Assembly: GCF_965228705.1 (NCBI RefSeq)
Contig: NZ_OZ245832.1
Span: 248,001 to 312,000 of the forward strand
DNA from: Croceimicrobium sp965228705
Lineage (GTDB): Bacteria; Bacteroidota; Bacteroidia; Flavobacteriales; Schleiferiaceae
DNA: 64,000 bases
Reading direction: 5' to 3'
The position numbers and the translations under genes were made by a program. A model generated the notes under the pieces. It was not told the DNA's origin, did no database searches, and worked only from the letters and a program-made list of their open reading frames with translations. Below, piece after piece: positions 16,605-25,676 of the stretch (the first letter of the stretch is position 1; each line of letters opens with the position of its first letter).

Positions 16605-17918
16605 TTGCTACAGAAATTAAAATCCCAGAAGTTCCTCAGTATGGTTACCTCCGTACTGGGCGCGGCTTTTGCCCTTCTTACCTTTGGCTATTTGGCCCGG
16701 GCCTTAACTAAGGAGGAGTTTGGGATTTATGGGATTTACCTGGCGATCATCACCACCTTCGAAATGCTTCGCAATGGCTTGGTAGGAAAGCCCTTCATTA
16801 AATTCATGGCCGAATCGGATGATGAAGAGGAGAAGCGAGGCATTATTGGTAGTTCCTGGGCCTTTTCCTTTCTGAGCACACTGGTCTTTGCCGGGCCTTT
16901 GAGTTTAGCCATGTTGGCTTGGTATATATATCAACCTTCTGAGGAGGTCCTGGTCTATGCCCTTTTTATCCCAATTCAAGCCATTAGTACGATTCCCTCT
17001 AATATGGCGCAATGGCGCTTGAATGCAGACCTTCGCTTTGACTTATTGATTTGGCTACGCCTGAGTAATCAAGTGTTCAATTTTGTAGGCGTTTTATGGG
17101 CCTACTATTTTGGATATGGTCTTTGGGCGGTAATGTGGATTACCATCATCTCTAATTTTAATCCGTCCTGGATAGCCTTGATTTTTGATTGGGATGGACT
17201 GCGCCAAATTCGCCGTGCGCAAAAGGAATGGATTTCGCGCTTGTACAAATTCGGTCGCTACACGATGGGAACCCTCATTGGCGGAACGCTATTGCGCGGT
17301 AGTGACGATTTCTTGATTCGGATTTTTATGGGGCCGGAAGCGGTAGCTCTTTATCAGGTACCCAACCGTTTGGTAAACTTGATTGACATCCCATTACGTG
17401 CATTGGTAAGCTTCTCTTTTCCGAGCCTGGCCCGCTCAAATAAAAGTGGCGATGATGAGGCCTTTAAGCGCGAGTTTGAAGCAGCAACAGCCTTTGCCTT
17501 TGTGCTGCTTCTACCCATGGCTATTGGGGCTTTCATATTTGCCGAACCTTTGGTATTGCTAATGGGAGGCGAGAAATACCTGGACTCAGCTATTATCCTG
17601 CGCATCTTTGCCATCTTTATGGCCTTTAGTGCCCTGGATCGATATGCCGGGGTAGGCCTTGATGTTTTGAATCGCCCTCAGATCAATATGCGCAAGGTGA
17701 TTGTTATGCTTAGTGTGAATATTATTGGAGATATTCTGGTACTCTACTTCTTTGAAAGCCTGCCCTGGGTGGCAGCCATCTCCATCATAACCTTTAGTGT
17801 GGGAACCTTGCTGGGTTTCTATTATATGCGCGATCGTGTGCCCCTTCGCTTGTTATTCTGGCTGAAATTGGGCACCGTACAGATCCTCAATTTTGTTAAA
17901 AAGCCTGTGAGAAAATAG
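16605..17918 (+). CDS. Wzx-like polysaccharide flippase
   Basis: The 437-residue polytopic membrane protein has about 12-14 hydrophobic helices and belongs to the oligosaccharide flippase (MOP/Wzx) superfamily. The opening segment SMVTSVLGAAFALLTFGYLARALTKEEFGIYGIY is characteristic. It should translocate the lipid-linked repeat unit across the inner membrane. The start is uncertain: TTG at 16605, 9 bp after the sulfotransferase stop, or ATG at 16641. I use the TTG because the preceding LLQKLKSQKF gives a normal basic N-terminus. It is followed by a 68-bp gap containing a probable promoter for the regulatory genes. Confidence 0.88.
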   Translation: MLQKLKSQKFLSMVTSVLGAAFALLTFGYLARALTKEEFGIYGIYLAIITTFEMLRNGLVGKPFIKFMAESDDEEEKRGIIGSSWAFSFLSTLVFAGPLSLAMLAWYIYQPSEEVLVYALFIPIQAISTIPSNMAQWRLNADLRFDLLIWLRLSNQVFNFVGVLWAYYFGYGLWAVMWITIISNFNPSWIALIFDWDGLRQIRRAQKEWISRLYKFGRYTMGTLIGGTLLRGSDDFLIRIFMGPEAVALYQVPNRLVNLIDIPLRALVSFSFPSLARSNKSGDDEAFKREFEAATAFAFVLLLPMAIGAFIFAEPLVLLMGGEKYLDSAIILRIFAIFMAFSALDRYAGVGLDVLNRPQINMRKVIVMLSVNIIGDILVLYFFESLPWVAAISIITFSVGTLLGFYYMRDRVPLRLLFWLKLGTVQILNFVKKPVRK

Positions 17919-17962
17919 GCTTTATCTGCCTACAGCTATTTTCCCAAACTGGGATTAAGTCC

Positions 17963-17970
17963 TAAATTTG
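17963..17970 (+). promoter_or_regulatory. -7 promoter element upstream of the regulator operon
   Basis: TAAATTTG matches TAnnTTTG and lies 16 bp before the ATG at 17987. The short sequences CCCAAACTGGG and AAATTTGGG flank it and could be operator-like, but this is weak. Confidence 0.4.
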
Positions 17971-17986
17971 GGATAAGTCAGCGTCT

Positions 17987-19339
17987 ATGTCTTTGATGAA
18001 AATTTTTTTGGTAGAGGATAGTATCCCTTATGCCAAGCTGTTAATGCATCACCTGGGCTTAAATCCCGATAATGAGGTGGAGCATTTTAGTGACGCTGCT
18101 TCTTTCTTAAAGCAATTACATAAGGTTCCCGACTGTATTTTACTCGATTATTCCTTGCCGGATTTGAGTGGTATTGACGTTTTAAAGCGCATTAAATCAC
18201 AGCATCCGGATTTACCAGTTTTAATTGTGTCTGGTCAGGAAGATGTAGGTACCGCGGTAGATTTATTACGCGAGGGAGCTTATGATTATATCGTAAAAGA
18301 TGTAAATGCCAAGGATCGAATTTGGAAAGCCTTGAATAATATTCGAGAGAATGCACGCCTCCGGAAGGAGATCGATGTACTTCGTGAAGAGGTGAACCTC
18401 AAATACGATTTCAGCAATATTATAGGTAGCAGCCCTGGTCTTAAAAAGGTCTTTAAGCTGATTGAAAAGGCAGCCCAAACCAATATTACGGTTTCCATCA
18501 CCGGCGAAACCGGTACCGGTAAAGAATTGGTAGCCAAGGCTATTCATTACAATTCGAAATTCCGAGGCAAGCCCCTAGTGTCCATAAATATTGCCGCTAT
18601 TCCCAGTGAATTACTGGAGAGCGAATTATTTGGTCATGAGAAAGGAGCCTTCACCGGAGCGGTATCCAAGCGCATCGGTAAATTTGAGGAAGCGGATGGA
18701 GGAACCATCTTTCTGGATGAAATTGGTGAGATGGATGTAAACCTTCAGGCAAAGCTATTGCGGGTTTTACAAGAAAAGGAAGTGATGCGATTGGGAAGCA
18801 ATAAAGCGGTAAAGATCAATACCCGCATTTTAGTAGCTACCCACCGCGATTTGAAGGAGGAGGTACGAATCGGTAATTTCCGGGAAGACCTCTATTATCG
18901 TCTTTTAGGATTACCAATACACTTACCGCCACTGCGGGAACGGGGAGGAGACATAATGATGTTGGCTAAGCATTTTTTGCAAGAATTTAGCAAGGAAAAT
19001 GATTTTGGCGACCTGCGAATTAGCTCCGAAGTGCAGCAAAGATTATTGTCTTATCCCTGGCCGGGAAATGTTCGGGAATTAAAAGCGATAATGGAGCTGG
19101 CAGCGGTGCTTTGCGATGGTGGAGTAATTGAGGAAAAAGACCTGAATTTTAACTCTGTTACTGATGAAATGGATACCTTAGTATCGGAGGGATTAAGTCT
19201 AAAGGAGTACAACCGTAGATTGATTGAGCATTATCTGCGGAAAAATGATAATAATGTGGTGGAAGTGGCTAAGCGCCTGGATATTGGTAAAAGCACCCTC
19301 TACCGAATGATCAAGAATAAGGAAATCAACATAAACTAA
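17987..19339 (+). CDS. NtrC-type sigma-54-dependent response regulator
   Basis: The 450-residue protein has a receiver domain (1-125) with phosphoacceptor Asp in CILLDYSLPDLSGIDV and the conserved Lys in YDYIVKD. An AAA+ sigma-54 interaction domain (about 145-375) follows, with the Walker A motif GETGTGKE, the sigma-54 contact loop HEKGAFTGA and the Walker B motif GGTIFLDEIGEM. A Fis-type helix-turn-helix lies at the C-terminus (NNVVEVAKRLDIGKSTLYRMI). It should activate sigma-54 promoters when phosphorylated. No histidine kinase is encoded nearby. It heads a string of signalling genes (Hpt, receiver) embedded in the polysaccharide locus, so it likely controls that locus. An alternative ATG lies 9 bp downstream. 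Confidence 0.95.
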   Translation: MSLMKIFLVEDSIPYAKLLMHHLGLNPDNEVEHFSDAASFLKQLHKVPDCILLDYSLPDLSGIDVLKRIKSQHPDLPVLIVSGQEDVGTAVDLLREGAYDYIVKDVNAKDRIWKALNNIRENARLRKEIDVLREEVNLKYDFSNIIGSSPGLKKVFKLIEKAAQTNITVSITGETGTGKELVAKAIHYNSKFRGKPLVSINIAAIPSELLESELFGHEKGAFTGAVSKRIGKFEEADGGTIFLDEIGEMDVNLQAKLLRVLQEKEVMRLGSNKAVKINTRILVATHRDLKEEVRIGNFREDLYYRLLGLPIHLPPLRERGGDIMMLAKHFLQEFSKENDFGDLRISSEVQQRLLSYPWPGNVRELKAIMELAAVLCDGGVIEEKDLNFNSVTDEMDTLVSEGLSLKEYNRRLIEHYLRKNDNNVVEVAKRLDIGKSTLYRMIKNKEININ

Positions 19340-19349
19340 ATTCATTCTC

Positions 19350-19688
19350 ATGTCAGACAAAGTCTATGATCTCTCCCAACTCGAGGAACTGGGCGGCGGT
19401 GATGCAGAATTCGTAGCCATGATGGTGGCTACCTTTTTAGAACATACCCCTGGTCAGTTAGACGAGATGAAGAATGCCCACAGCAGTGGAGATTTGGCTA
19501 CCCTTGGTGCCATTGCCCACAAGATCAAGCCTAATGTAGATATGTTCGGTATTAATGCCATTACTCAGGATATTCGGGACCTGGAGCAAATGGGTAAGGA
19601 AGGCATTAATAATGATGATACTCGCGCTAAGCTTCAAAAAGTGGATCAGGAACTACAAATCGCCTTCGAACAATTAAAGCAATTGTAG
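19350..19688 (+). CDS. Histidine phosphotransfer (Hpt) protein
   Basis: The 112-residue all-helical protein carries an Hpt motif, LGAIAHKIKPNVDMFG, with the phosphorylatable His in the HKIKP context (usual form HxLKG or HxIKP). The segment FVAMMVATFLEHTPGQLDEM upstream is typical of Hpt helices. It should relay phosphate between a hybrid kinase encoded elsewhere and a receiver protein. The genes on each side encode an NtrC-type regulator (10 bp upstream) and a single-domain receiver (adjacent codon), which are the natural partners. Confidence 0.88.
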   Translation: MSDKVYDLSQLEELGGGDAEFVAMMVATFLEHTPGQLDEMKNAHSSGDLATLGAIAHKIKPNVDMFGINAITQDIRDLEQMGKEGINNDDTRAKLQKVDQELQIAFEQLKQL

Positions 19689-20075
19689 ATGGAGGCCAAT
19701 AAAAGAGAGGAGATTCTGGTGATCGATGATCAACCGATCATGCTCAAGCTTCTGGAGCAAATTCTTAAGGATCGCTATGATGTTGTGGCCCTAGAGAATG
19801 GTAAGGAGGCCTTGGAGTGGATGTATTCGGGTAACATTCCAGACCTGGTGGTTGCCGACCTCAATATGCCGGAAATTGATGGATTCGAGTACATTCAACG
19901 AATCCGCGAAAGTGGTTTCTTTTACGATGTTCCTTTAATAGTACTTTCTGGAGAGGAAAGCAGTGCAGAACGCATTAAGTGTCTGAAACTAGGGGCTAAT
20001 GATTACCTCATTAAGCCTTTTAATCCTGAGGAGCTACGCCTGCGAATTGATAACTTAATTCGACTGAAAGGGTGA
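19689..20075 (+). CDS. Single-domain response regulator (CheY-like)
   Basis: The 128-residue protein is a complete receiver domain. It has the acidic pair in VIDDQPIM, the phosphoacceptor Asp in LVVADLNMPEIDGFEYI, Ser in VLSGEE and Lys in NDYLIKPFNPEEL. There is no output domain. Its ATG follows the Hpt stop codon directly, and its stop overlaps the GTG start of the phosphoglycosyl transferase. It may act as the phosphate acceptor of the Hpt protein and influence the polysaccharide machinery by protein contact, for example through the receiver-like domain of the next protein. That link is inference. Confidence 0.93.
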   Translation: MEANKREEILVIDDQPIMLKLLEQILKDRYDVVALENGKEALEWMYSGNIPDLVVADLNMPEIDGFEYIQRIRESGFFYDVPLIVLSGEESSAERIKCLKLGANDYLIKPFNPEELRLRIDNLIRLKG

Positions 20076-21229
20076 AAAACGTTATATACATTGGCGATCT
20101 GGATGAGGTGGAAGCTATCCTCAGCGCGAAGTTTGGCGACCGACTTAAGGCTGTGCGCAATGTGGTAGGTTTTTACAATCAATTGGATGATTTAGATGAG
20201 GTTGAATTGGTGGTTTCCGAAACTAAGCTTAAGGGCTTAAGAGGAGATGAGATATTTGAGCGCTATGCGGGATTGCTAAATGAAAAAGGCATTCCTTTTA
20301 TATTGGTAGGCAATCGCTTATCCCAGAAGGTGCGCGAAAGATATCTGAAACAAGGTATTATGGAAGTAGCCTGGAACCGGGAACAATTAGAAACGGTTAT
20401 AAATAAGGTGCCATTTTACCATTCCATGCTGGATTGGCGTTTGCATCAAAAAAGGGAGATGCAAAAAACGGAATACCGCATTCCGGTGGCCAAGCGTATA
20501 TTCGATATAGTCGTGGCCGGAACTGCCTTATTACTCTTATCACCCTTATTGATCCTAACCATTATTGCCATCCGACTGGAGTCGAAGGGAAAGGTGTACT
20601 ATATTTCGAAAAGGGTGGGAACCGGATATCGGGTATTCGACTTTTACAAGTTGCGCTCCATGTACACGGATGCTGACCAGCGCCTGAAGGAATTAAAGCA
20701 TTTAAACCAGTATGCCGAAGAAGCTAAGAAGGCGGAATCGGAAAGGTCTACAGGTATTCCTAAAGAAAAATCACATCATAGTTCAGCACCGCAGCTAATT
20801 AATAAAGATGGGTCACCAATGACGGAAGAAGAGTATCAGGAGCTTCGCCGAAAGCAAGCTGCCGGAACCTTCGTGAAGTTTAAGAACGATCCTCGCATTA
20901 CTCGAGTGGGGCAAATTATCCGTAATACCAGTATCGATGAACTTCCCCAGCTGATTAATGTGCTTAAGGGGGATATGTCGATTGTAGGAAACCGCCCCTT
21001 ACCTCTGTACGAAGCAGAGCAATTAACCTCGGATGATTGGAGTCAACGCTTTTTAGCCCCAGCGGGAATTACCGGCTTATGGCAGGTAGAAAAGCGCGGT
21101 GGTGGTAGTATGAGTGAAGAAGAACGCAAAGGACTGGATAATAAATACGCACAGAATTTCAGCTTCTGGAACGACATACGTTTAATCTTGCGTACCATTC
21201 CTGCCTTGTTTCAAAAAGAAAATGTTTGA
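20072..21229 (+). CDS. Polyprenyl-phosphate phosphoglycosyl transferase with receiver-like N-terminus
   Basis: The 385-residue protein starts at a GTG overlapping the previous stop (GTGA). Residues about 1-120 resemble a receiver domain in strand/helix order (NVIYIGDL, ELVVSETKLKGLRGDE, IPFILVGNR, IMEVAW) but lack the phosphoacceptor Asp and the Lys, so this is a pseudo-receiver. A hydrophobic helix follows (FDIVVAGTALLLLSPLLILT), then the bacterial sugar-transferase catalytic domain with YKLRSMYTDAD, RNTSIDELPQLINVLKGDMS and IVGNRPLPLYEAE. The catalytic Asp-Glu pair is present. A long hydrophilic insert (about 215-265) precedes the DPRITRVG motif. It should transfer the first sugar phosphate to undecaprenyl phosphate, starting the repeat unit. 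Confidence 0.9.
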   Translation: MKNVIYIGDLDEVEAILSAKFGDRLKAVRNVVGFYNQLDDLDEVELVVSETKLKGLRGDEIFERYAGLLNEKGIPFILVGNRLSQKVRERYLKQGIMEVAWNREQLETVINKVPFYHSMLDWRLHQKREMQKTEYRIPVAKRIFDIVVAGTALLLLSPLLILTIIAIRLESKGKVYYISKRVGTGYRVFDFYKLRSMYTDADQRLKELKHLNQYAEEAKKAESERSTGIPKEKSHHSSAPQLINKDGSPMTEEEYQELRRKQAAGTFVKFKNDPRITRVGQIIRNTSIDELPQLINVLKGDMSIVGNRPLPLYEAEQLTSDDWSQRFLAPAGITGLWQVEKRGGGSMSEEERKGLDNKYAQNFSFWNDIRLILRTIPALFQKENV

Positions 21230-21957
21230 TGTTGCGAAAACTGTTTCTGCTACTGGGATTTCTATGCCTGTTTGCCCACAATAATTTACAGGCCCAAACT
21301 TTCGGGAGAACGGAGAAAACAGTCAATGAGGATTCATTAATCATTGACCTGGCAGATTACCTTCCACCTTTAAACCTCTTGATTGATTCTGCAGTGGCCA
21401 ATGCCCCACAAATTGAATACTATCGTCAGAGGCAATTAATGTTCGAATACGAGATTGGCATCGGACGCAATCAATGGATGGAAGGCGTAAGGGTATATAC
21501 CAATTATAACCTGGGAACCAGTGGTGCCAGTGATGGCAATATTTTTATTCAAGGTTTTCAATACGGTATTAATGCGCAGATTCCGCTGAGTATGTTTTTT
21601 GGTCAAAGGGATGCTGGTAAAATGTCCAAGGCAGCCAGTATGGCGGAGGAGGCTCAAAAGAAACGTACTATAATTGAAATTGAAACGGAGGTGGAAGAAA
21701 CCTTTAGCCGACTTTTTATGCTTCGTGATTTGATTAAGGAAGCCACCAATGCAAAAGAATCTGCCCAATTCATTTATGAACAGTCAGAAGCCAAGTATAT
21801 TCGCGGCGAAATTTCGTTGGATGAACTTGGGCAAAACGCGGACCTTCGCACCAAGTGGGCCACAAATTATATTACCTTAAAAACCCAGTTTTACGACACT
21901 TACCGTCGGCTAGAGCGCTTAGTAGGCGTGCCTTTCAGTAAGTTTAATGATAATTAG
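21229..21957 (+). CDS. Short TolC-like outer-membrane protein
   Basis: The 242-residue protein starts at the ATG of a TGATG overlap with the sugar transferase gene. A signal peptide (LRKLFLLLGFLCLFAHNNLQAQ) is followed by one TolC-like unit: a helical stretch LNLLIDSAVANAPQIEYYRQ, strand-like segments (VRVYTNYNLGTSG, FQYGINAQIPLSMF), and a long helix with AEEAQKKRTIIEIETEVEETFSRLFML. TolC family members usually have two such repeats and more than 400 residues, so this is half-size yet ends naturally. It lies where capsule loci normally carry a Wza-type export protein, directly before the Wzz/Wzc-like gene. It may therefore be the outer-membrane export component. Confidence 0.75.
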   Translation: MLRKLFLLLGFLCLFAHNNLQAQTFGRTEKTVNEDSLIIDLADYLPPLNLLIDSAVANAPQIEYYRQRQLMFEYEIGIGRNQWMEGVRVYTNYNLGTSGASDGNIFIQGFQYGINAQIPLSMFFGQRDAGKMSKAASMAEEAQKKRTIIEIETEVEETFSRLFMLRDLIKEATNAKESAQFIYEQSEAKYIRGEISLDELGQNADLRTKWATNYITLKTQFYDTYRRLERLVGVPFSKFNDN

Positions 21958-21962
21958 TCTCA

Positions 21963-24206
21963 ATGACCCTGATCCAGTTTTTTAGACTTCTCAATAGGAA
22001 CTTAAACTTGTTCCTGCTGTGTTCTATTACACTGGCAGTGGTCACCTTCATTTTCACTCGTAAGCTGCCGAAAACCTACGAAACCCAAACCGAAATCTTT
22101 ACCGGTATTGCTTCGGGTATTAATGTAGATGCGGTTGATAATGTGAAAGTCGACTTCCTTACTTCGGCTACAGAGTTCGATAACTTGATTAACATTATTA
22201 AGTCGCGTGAAACCCTGGAAGAAGTAGGGATGCGATTATTAGTTCAGCATATGATGCTGGATAGTGCTGATCCCGCTTATATTGGCCAGGAATACTGGGG
22301 GCATTTTCGCTGGAAGATTCCCGACAGCGTGGAGCAAGAATTGTTAGTGCCTTACAGCGTTGATTCTACCTTAACCAATCTCTACCGTTACAAGGAATTA
22401 CATTGGGATGATAATCGGGTAAAGTCCACCTTTGAAGGAGGAGATTCTCCTTACAGTTGGAAACGTATTTCTTCCATTGGTGTAAGCCGGGTACAGAGTT
22501 CCGACCTTTTAAGAATCTATTATTCCTTTCAAGATCCCGGAATTGCTCAGAATACCTTATTGATTTTGAATGAGGTGTTTATGAGTAAAATGGCCCTCAT
22601 CAAATCGGAGCAAAGCGCCAGCGTGGTGGGTTATTTTGAAGAGAAGGTAAATGAAGCGGCTCGGGCTCTGGCAGAAGCAGAAGAGCAATTACAGGAATTT
22701 CGCATTGTAAATCGGGTAATTAATTACCAGGAGCAAACGCGTTCCCTTACGATTGAGAAGGAGCGCATGGAGGATGAGTATCAGGCCGAAATTGCCAAAC
22801 AGCAAGCAGCTATGGCAGCACTTCGGAAACTCGAGGAGCAATTGGCGCTGAATAATATTATGGTGCAATTGGGGAATGATATCCTCAATAAAAAGCAGGA
22901 GTTAATTGATATGCGCTCCAAAATTGCGGAGTTGGAAACCTATTTGAATGATGCTGACCTGCTCCGAAAAATGCGCGCCAAAGCGATGCATATTGAGGAA
23001 GAAGTACGTAATATGCTGGCTACCCGTTATGCCTATAGTCGCACCACTGAGGGCATTCCGGTATCTACCATTATTAATTCCTGGTTGGATGCTTCTCTGG
23101 CTTTAGATGCCGCCAATGCGCGAGTAGAAGTATTCTTAAAGCGGAAACAGTATTTCCGAGAGCAATATGATAAATACGCTCCTCTCGGTTCCAAATTTGC
23201 ACGCTTGGAGCGTGATATCGATATTAAGGAAGCCAATTATCTCGAATTATTAAATAGCCTCAATCAGGCCTTATTGCGCCAAAGAGGTGAAATGGTAGCC
23301 AGTGGTGGTCAGGTTGTTACCCAGCCACCACCTTTCCCGCATGAGCCTAATCCAAGTAAAGTAGCCATGTTAATTATGGTTGGGGCGATTATGGGCTTTA
23401 TAGTACCCTTCTTATTTGTGGTGATGAAGGAATTATTAGATACCACAATTCGCACACCGGAAAGGGGAGAGGAACAAACCAAGATGAAGTTAATAGGAGC
23501 CTATCCTGATCTTACTGCACGCAGTGAGGTGAAGAATGTAGACTTCGAATGGTTGCATGAGAAATCGGCCGCTCTGGTGGTGCAAAATCTTCGTTTGGAA
23601 GCTAAGGGCAAAGGTTCTCGACAAATGGCCAAGAACATTTTGGTATTCAGTACCCGCCCCGGAGATGGGAAACAGCTCTGTACGCATGTAATGGCCAATG
23701 AAATGGTGAGTCTTAATTTCCGGGTATTGGTTATGGGGCCTAAAGACTTACCTAAGGGAGAAACGCCTTATTACGATTATATCACCTATAAAAATGATAA
23801 GGACTTTGTAAATGCCGAACATATCACCGAGCTCATTCCAATGGGTTTTGATCCGATGCTCTATGACTATGTCTTCCTGGTTCTGGGAGCAGTACTAACC
23901 AATCCTTATCCGCTCAATTTATTGGATCAGTTTAATGTGTCAGTCTGTGTAACCGGTGCCTTTAGAAATTGGAATCGTGCCGATGCCACCGCTTTAGAGG
24001 AATTTTCGGATACATTGGGCTTTCAACCAAGATTGCTCTTAAATGGAGTGGAACCCGATTATATGAGCTCAGTACTGGGAGAGATTGCAAAAGACCGCAG
24101 TTGGTTGCGTCGCTTTATTAAGGGAATCTTGAGTTTACAGTTAAAGACCGGAACTTTTGGAAGTGGCAAGAGGCGAGATACCCGTCAGGTAAAAGGTAGG
24201 CTTTAA
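21963..24206 (+). CDS. Wzc/GumC-like chain-length protein with degenerate tyrosine-kinase domain
   Basis: The 747-residue protein has a Wzz-type layout: TM helix near residues 15-35, a periplasmic domain with coiled coils (about 215-440, for example EEKVNEAARALAEAEEQLQEF), and a second TM at about 465-487 after the Pro-rich PPPFPHEPNPSK. The C-terminal 250 residues resemble a BY-kinase but are degenerate. The Walker A position reads STRPGDGKQL, where GKS/T is expected. The A' motif lacks the Asp (VLVMGPKDLP), Walker B reads YDYVFLVLGA without Asp, and no Tyr cluster ends the chain. It should regulate polymer length without kinase activity. It converges with the next gene with one base between stops. 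Confidence 0.87.
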   Translation: MTLIQFFRLLNRNLNLFLLCSITLAVVTFIFTRKLPKTYETQTEIFTGIASGINVDAVDNVKVDFLTSATEFDNLINIIKSRETLEEVGMRLLVQHMMLDSADPAYIGQEYWGHFRWKIPDSVEQELLVPYSVDSTLTNLYRYKELHWDDNRVKSTFEGGDSPYSWKRISSIGVSRVQSSDLLRIYYSFQDPGIAQNTLLILNEVFMSKMALIKSEQSASVVGYFEEKVNEAARALAEAEEQLQEFRIVNRVINYQEQTRSLTIEKERMEDEYQAEIAKQQAAMAALRKLEEQLALNNIMVQLGNDILNKKQELIDMRSKIAELETYLNDADLLRKMRAKAMHIEEEVRNMLATRYAYSRTTEGIPVSTIINSWLDASLALDAANARVEVFLKRKQYFREQYDKYAPLGSKFARLERDIDIKEANYLELLNSLNQALLRQRGEMVASGGQVVTQPPPFPHEPNPSKVAMLIMVGAIMGFIVPFLFVVMKELLDTTIRTPERGEEQTKMKLIGAYPDLTARSEVKNVDFEWLHEKSAALVVQNLRLEAKGKGSRQMAKNILVFSTRPGDGKQLCTHVMANEMVSLNFRVLVMGPKDLPKGETPYYDYITYKNDKDFVNAEHITELIPMGFDPMLYDYVFLVLGAVLTNPYPLNLLDQFNVSVCVTGAFRNWNRADATALEEFSDTLGFQPRLLLNGVEPDYMSSVLGEIAKDRSWLRRFIKGILSLQLKTGTFGSGKRRDTRQVKGRL

Positions 24207-24207
24207 G

Positions 24208-25671
24208 CTATTTGAAAACCTTATTCTTCCGCTCTTCGGGGATACGATACACCCCATCTTCATCCCAATATTTCATGGTAAATACAAAGGCTAAAGGGAT
24301 CAGTACGGTAAAGTTTACCGGAATCTGATTGAGAATTTCATTACCATAGGAGGCCGCCAATATTCCTGCAAAATTGGCGAGGGCTGCCATGGCATAATAG
24401 CGTTTTTCCCGATCCTTATAATTCCAACAGAGCCAACTGCCATAGACTAATAAAAAGATCCAGGTGTACACATAAATCGTGTAACCAATAACTCCGGTTT
24501 CGGCTCTTACCCGAGTGTAAAGCCCATCGGTAGGAAAGTTGGCCATCCAGGTCCAGGGGGTAAAACGTTGACCCCAGAACCCTGCACTTCCTACACCTGT
24601 GCCCAGGGGTTTATCTGCCAGGTAGGCTCTGAGCATTTTCCGGTTCTGAACCCTCACATTTAAGGAGGCATCATTAGGGTCTAAGGCAGACCGAAGGCGC
24701 TGTATATCGTAGTTCCCCGATCCGATATTGGTATATTTTAAAAAGACAAAACCAAAGAGCATCACCGTGGCCCCAAATATGAGGAGACGCTTATTTTTAA
24801 TTAAGATCAGGTATAAGATTCCTCCGGCACCAGGCACGGCCAATGCCCCCCGAGTTCCACTAATTAACATGGCATAGAGGGCAAATACGGCAATCAGGCC
24901 ATAGATAATGCGCTTGCGTAGAGAAAAGGGACCCAAGGCCAGAATTCCACAGAAAATGGTAACCGAGCCCATCGCCGGACCGTAAATACCCGCATCTGTA
25001 TAAAAGGAGAAAATCCTCAGTTTCCCAAAGAGAAGGTGGGTAACATAGGCTCCCGACATCAACCAGCGATTCTCGAAGGGGTCGAGGCCAAATATTTTTT
25101 GTTTTAAGCCCCAGGCAATCCCAATGACCGAAAAAATTAACCAGACCCGTACAAAGGTTTTAAAGTCTTTCTTATCCCGAAATAATACGAAGGCAATTAT
25201 AACCATCAGCATTTGATAGAGGGATAATCCCCGCATGGCATAGAACCAGGCTGGAACCGAAAGGGCCATAGGATTAGCTAATTGTAAAACCACAAAAGCC
25301 ATCCAGGCAATCATGAGCAAAGAAAAGATGTGATTCCATCCAGAGAAATCGACCTTCTGCCAGTCTCTAAGAATCAGGAAAATGAGGGTGAGAACTAAGG
25401 ATATATCCACCCCTAAACCCAAGGGAATATTACCCGGAACATAGCGCCCTACCGTGGGGATCAAAAAGGCAATTATAAAGGCGGTATAAAGCCCGATTTT
25501 AGGGTTCCGGGCGAAATAATAGACATAAACCAAAACCAGAGGAAGGGCCATCAGTCCCACAGCGGCTATTATTCCACCTTTGGATAGCAGATAACCACCC
25601 ACAATGCCAAAGAGAATGGCAAAGAGGTATTTTAAATAATGTTGATATTTAGAAGGGACAACAAGTCGCAT
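24208..25671 (-). CDS. O-antigen ligase/Wzy-like polymerase
   Basis: The 487-residue inner-membrane protein has about 12 hydrophobic helices and a large loop around residues 330-390 containing RLRSALDPNDASLNVRVQNRKML and GTGVGSAGFWGQRF. The segment DAGIYGPAMGS and the motif ISGTRGALAVPGAGG are typical of the Wzy_C/O-antigen ligase superfamily. It either polymerises the repeat units (Wzy role) or ligates finished chains. In this locus, with a flippase and a Wzz-like protein present, a polymerase role is more likely. It is on the opposite strand to the other early genes and starts 5 bp after the stop of the hypothetical secreted protein gene. Confidence 0.85.
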   Translation of the reverse strand: MRLVVPSKYQHYLKYLFAILFGIVGGYLLSKGGIIAAVGLMALPLVLVYVYYFARNPKIGLYTAFIIAFLIPTVGRYVPGNIPLGLGVDISLVLTLIFLILRDWQKVDFSGWNHIFSLLMIAWMAFVVLQLANPMALSVPAWFYAMRGLSLYQMLMVIIAFVLFRDKKDFKTFVRVWLIFSVIGIAWGLKQKIFGLDPFENRWLMSGAYVTHLLFGKLRIFSFYTDAGIYGPAMGSVTIFCGILALGPFSLRKRIIYGLIAVFALYAMLISGTRGALAVPGAGGILYLILIKNKRLLIFGATVMLFGFVFLKYTNIGSGNYDIQRLRSALDPNDASLNVRVQNRKMLRAYLADKPLGTGVGSAGFWGQRFTPWTWMANFPTDGLYTRVRAETGVIGYTIYVYTWIFLLVYGSWLCWNYKDREKRYYAMAALANFAGILAASYGNEILNQIPVNFTVLIPLAFVFTMKYWDEDGVYRIPEERKNKVFK

Positions 25672-25676
25672 AAGCT

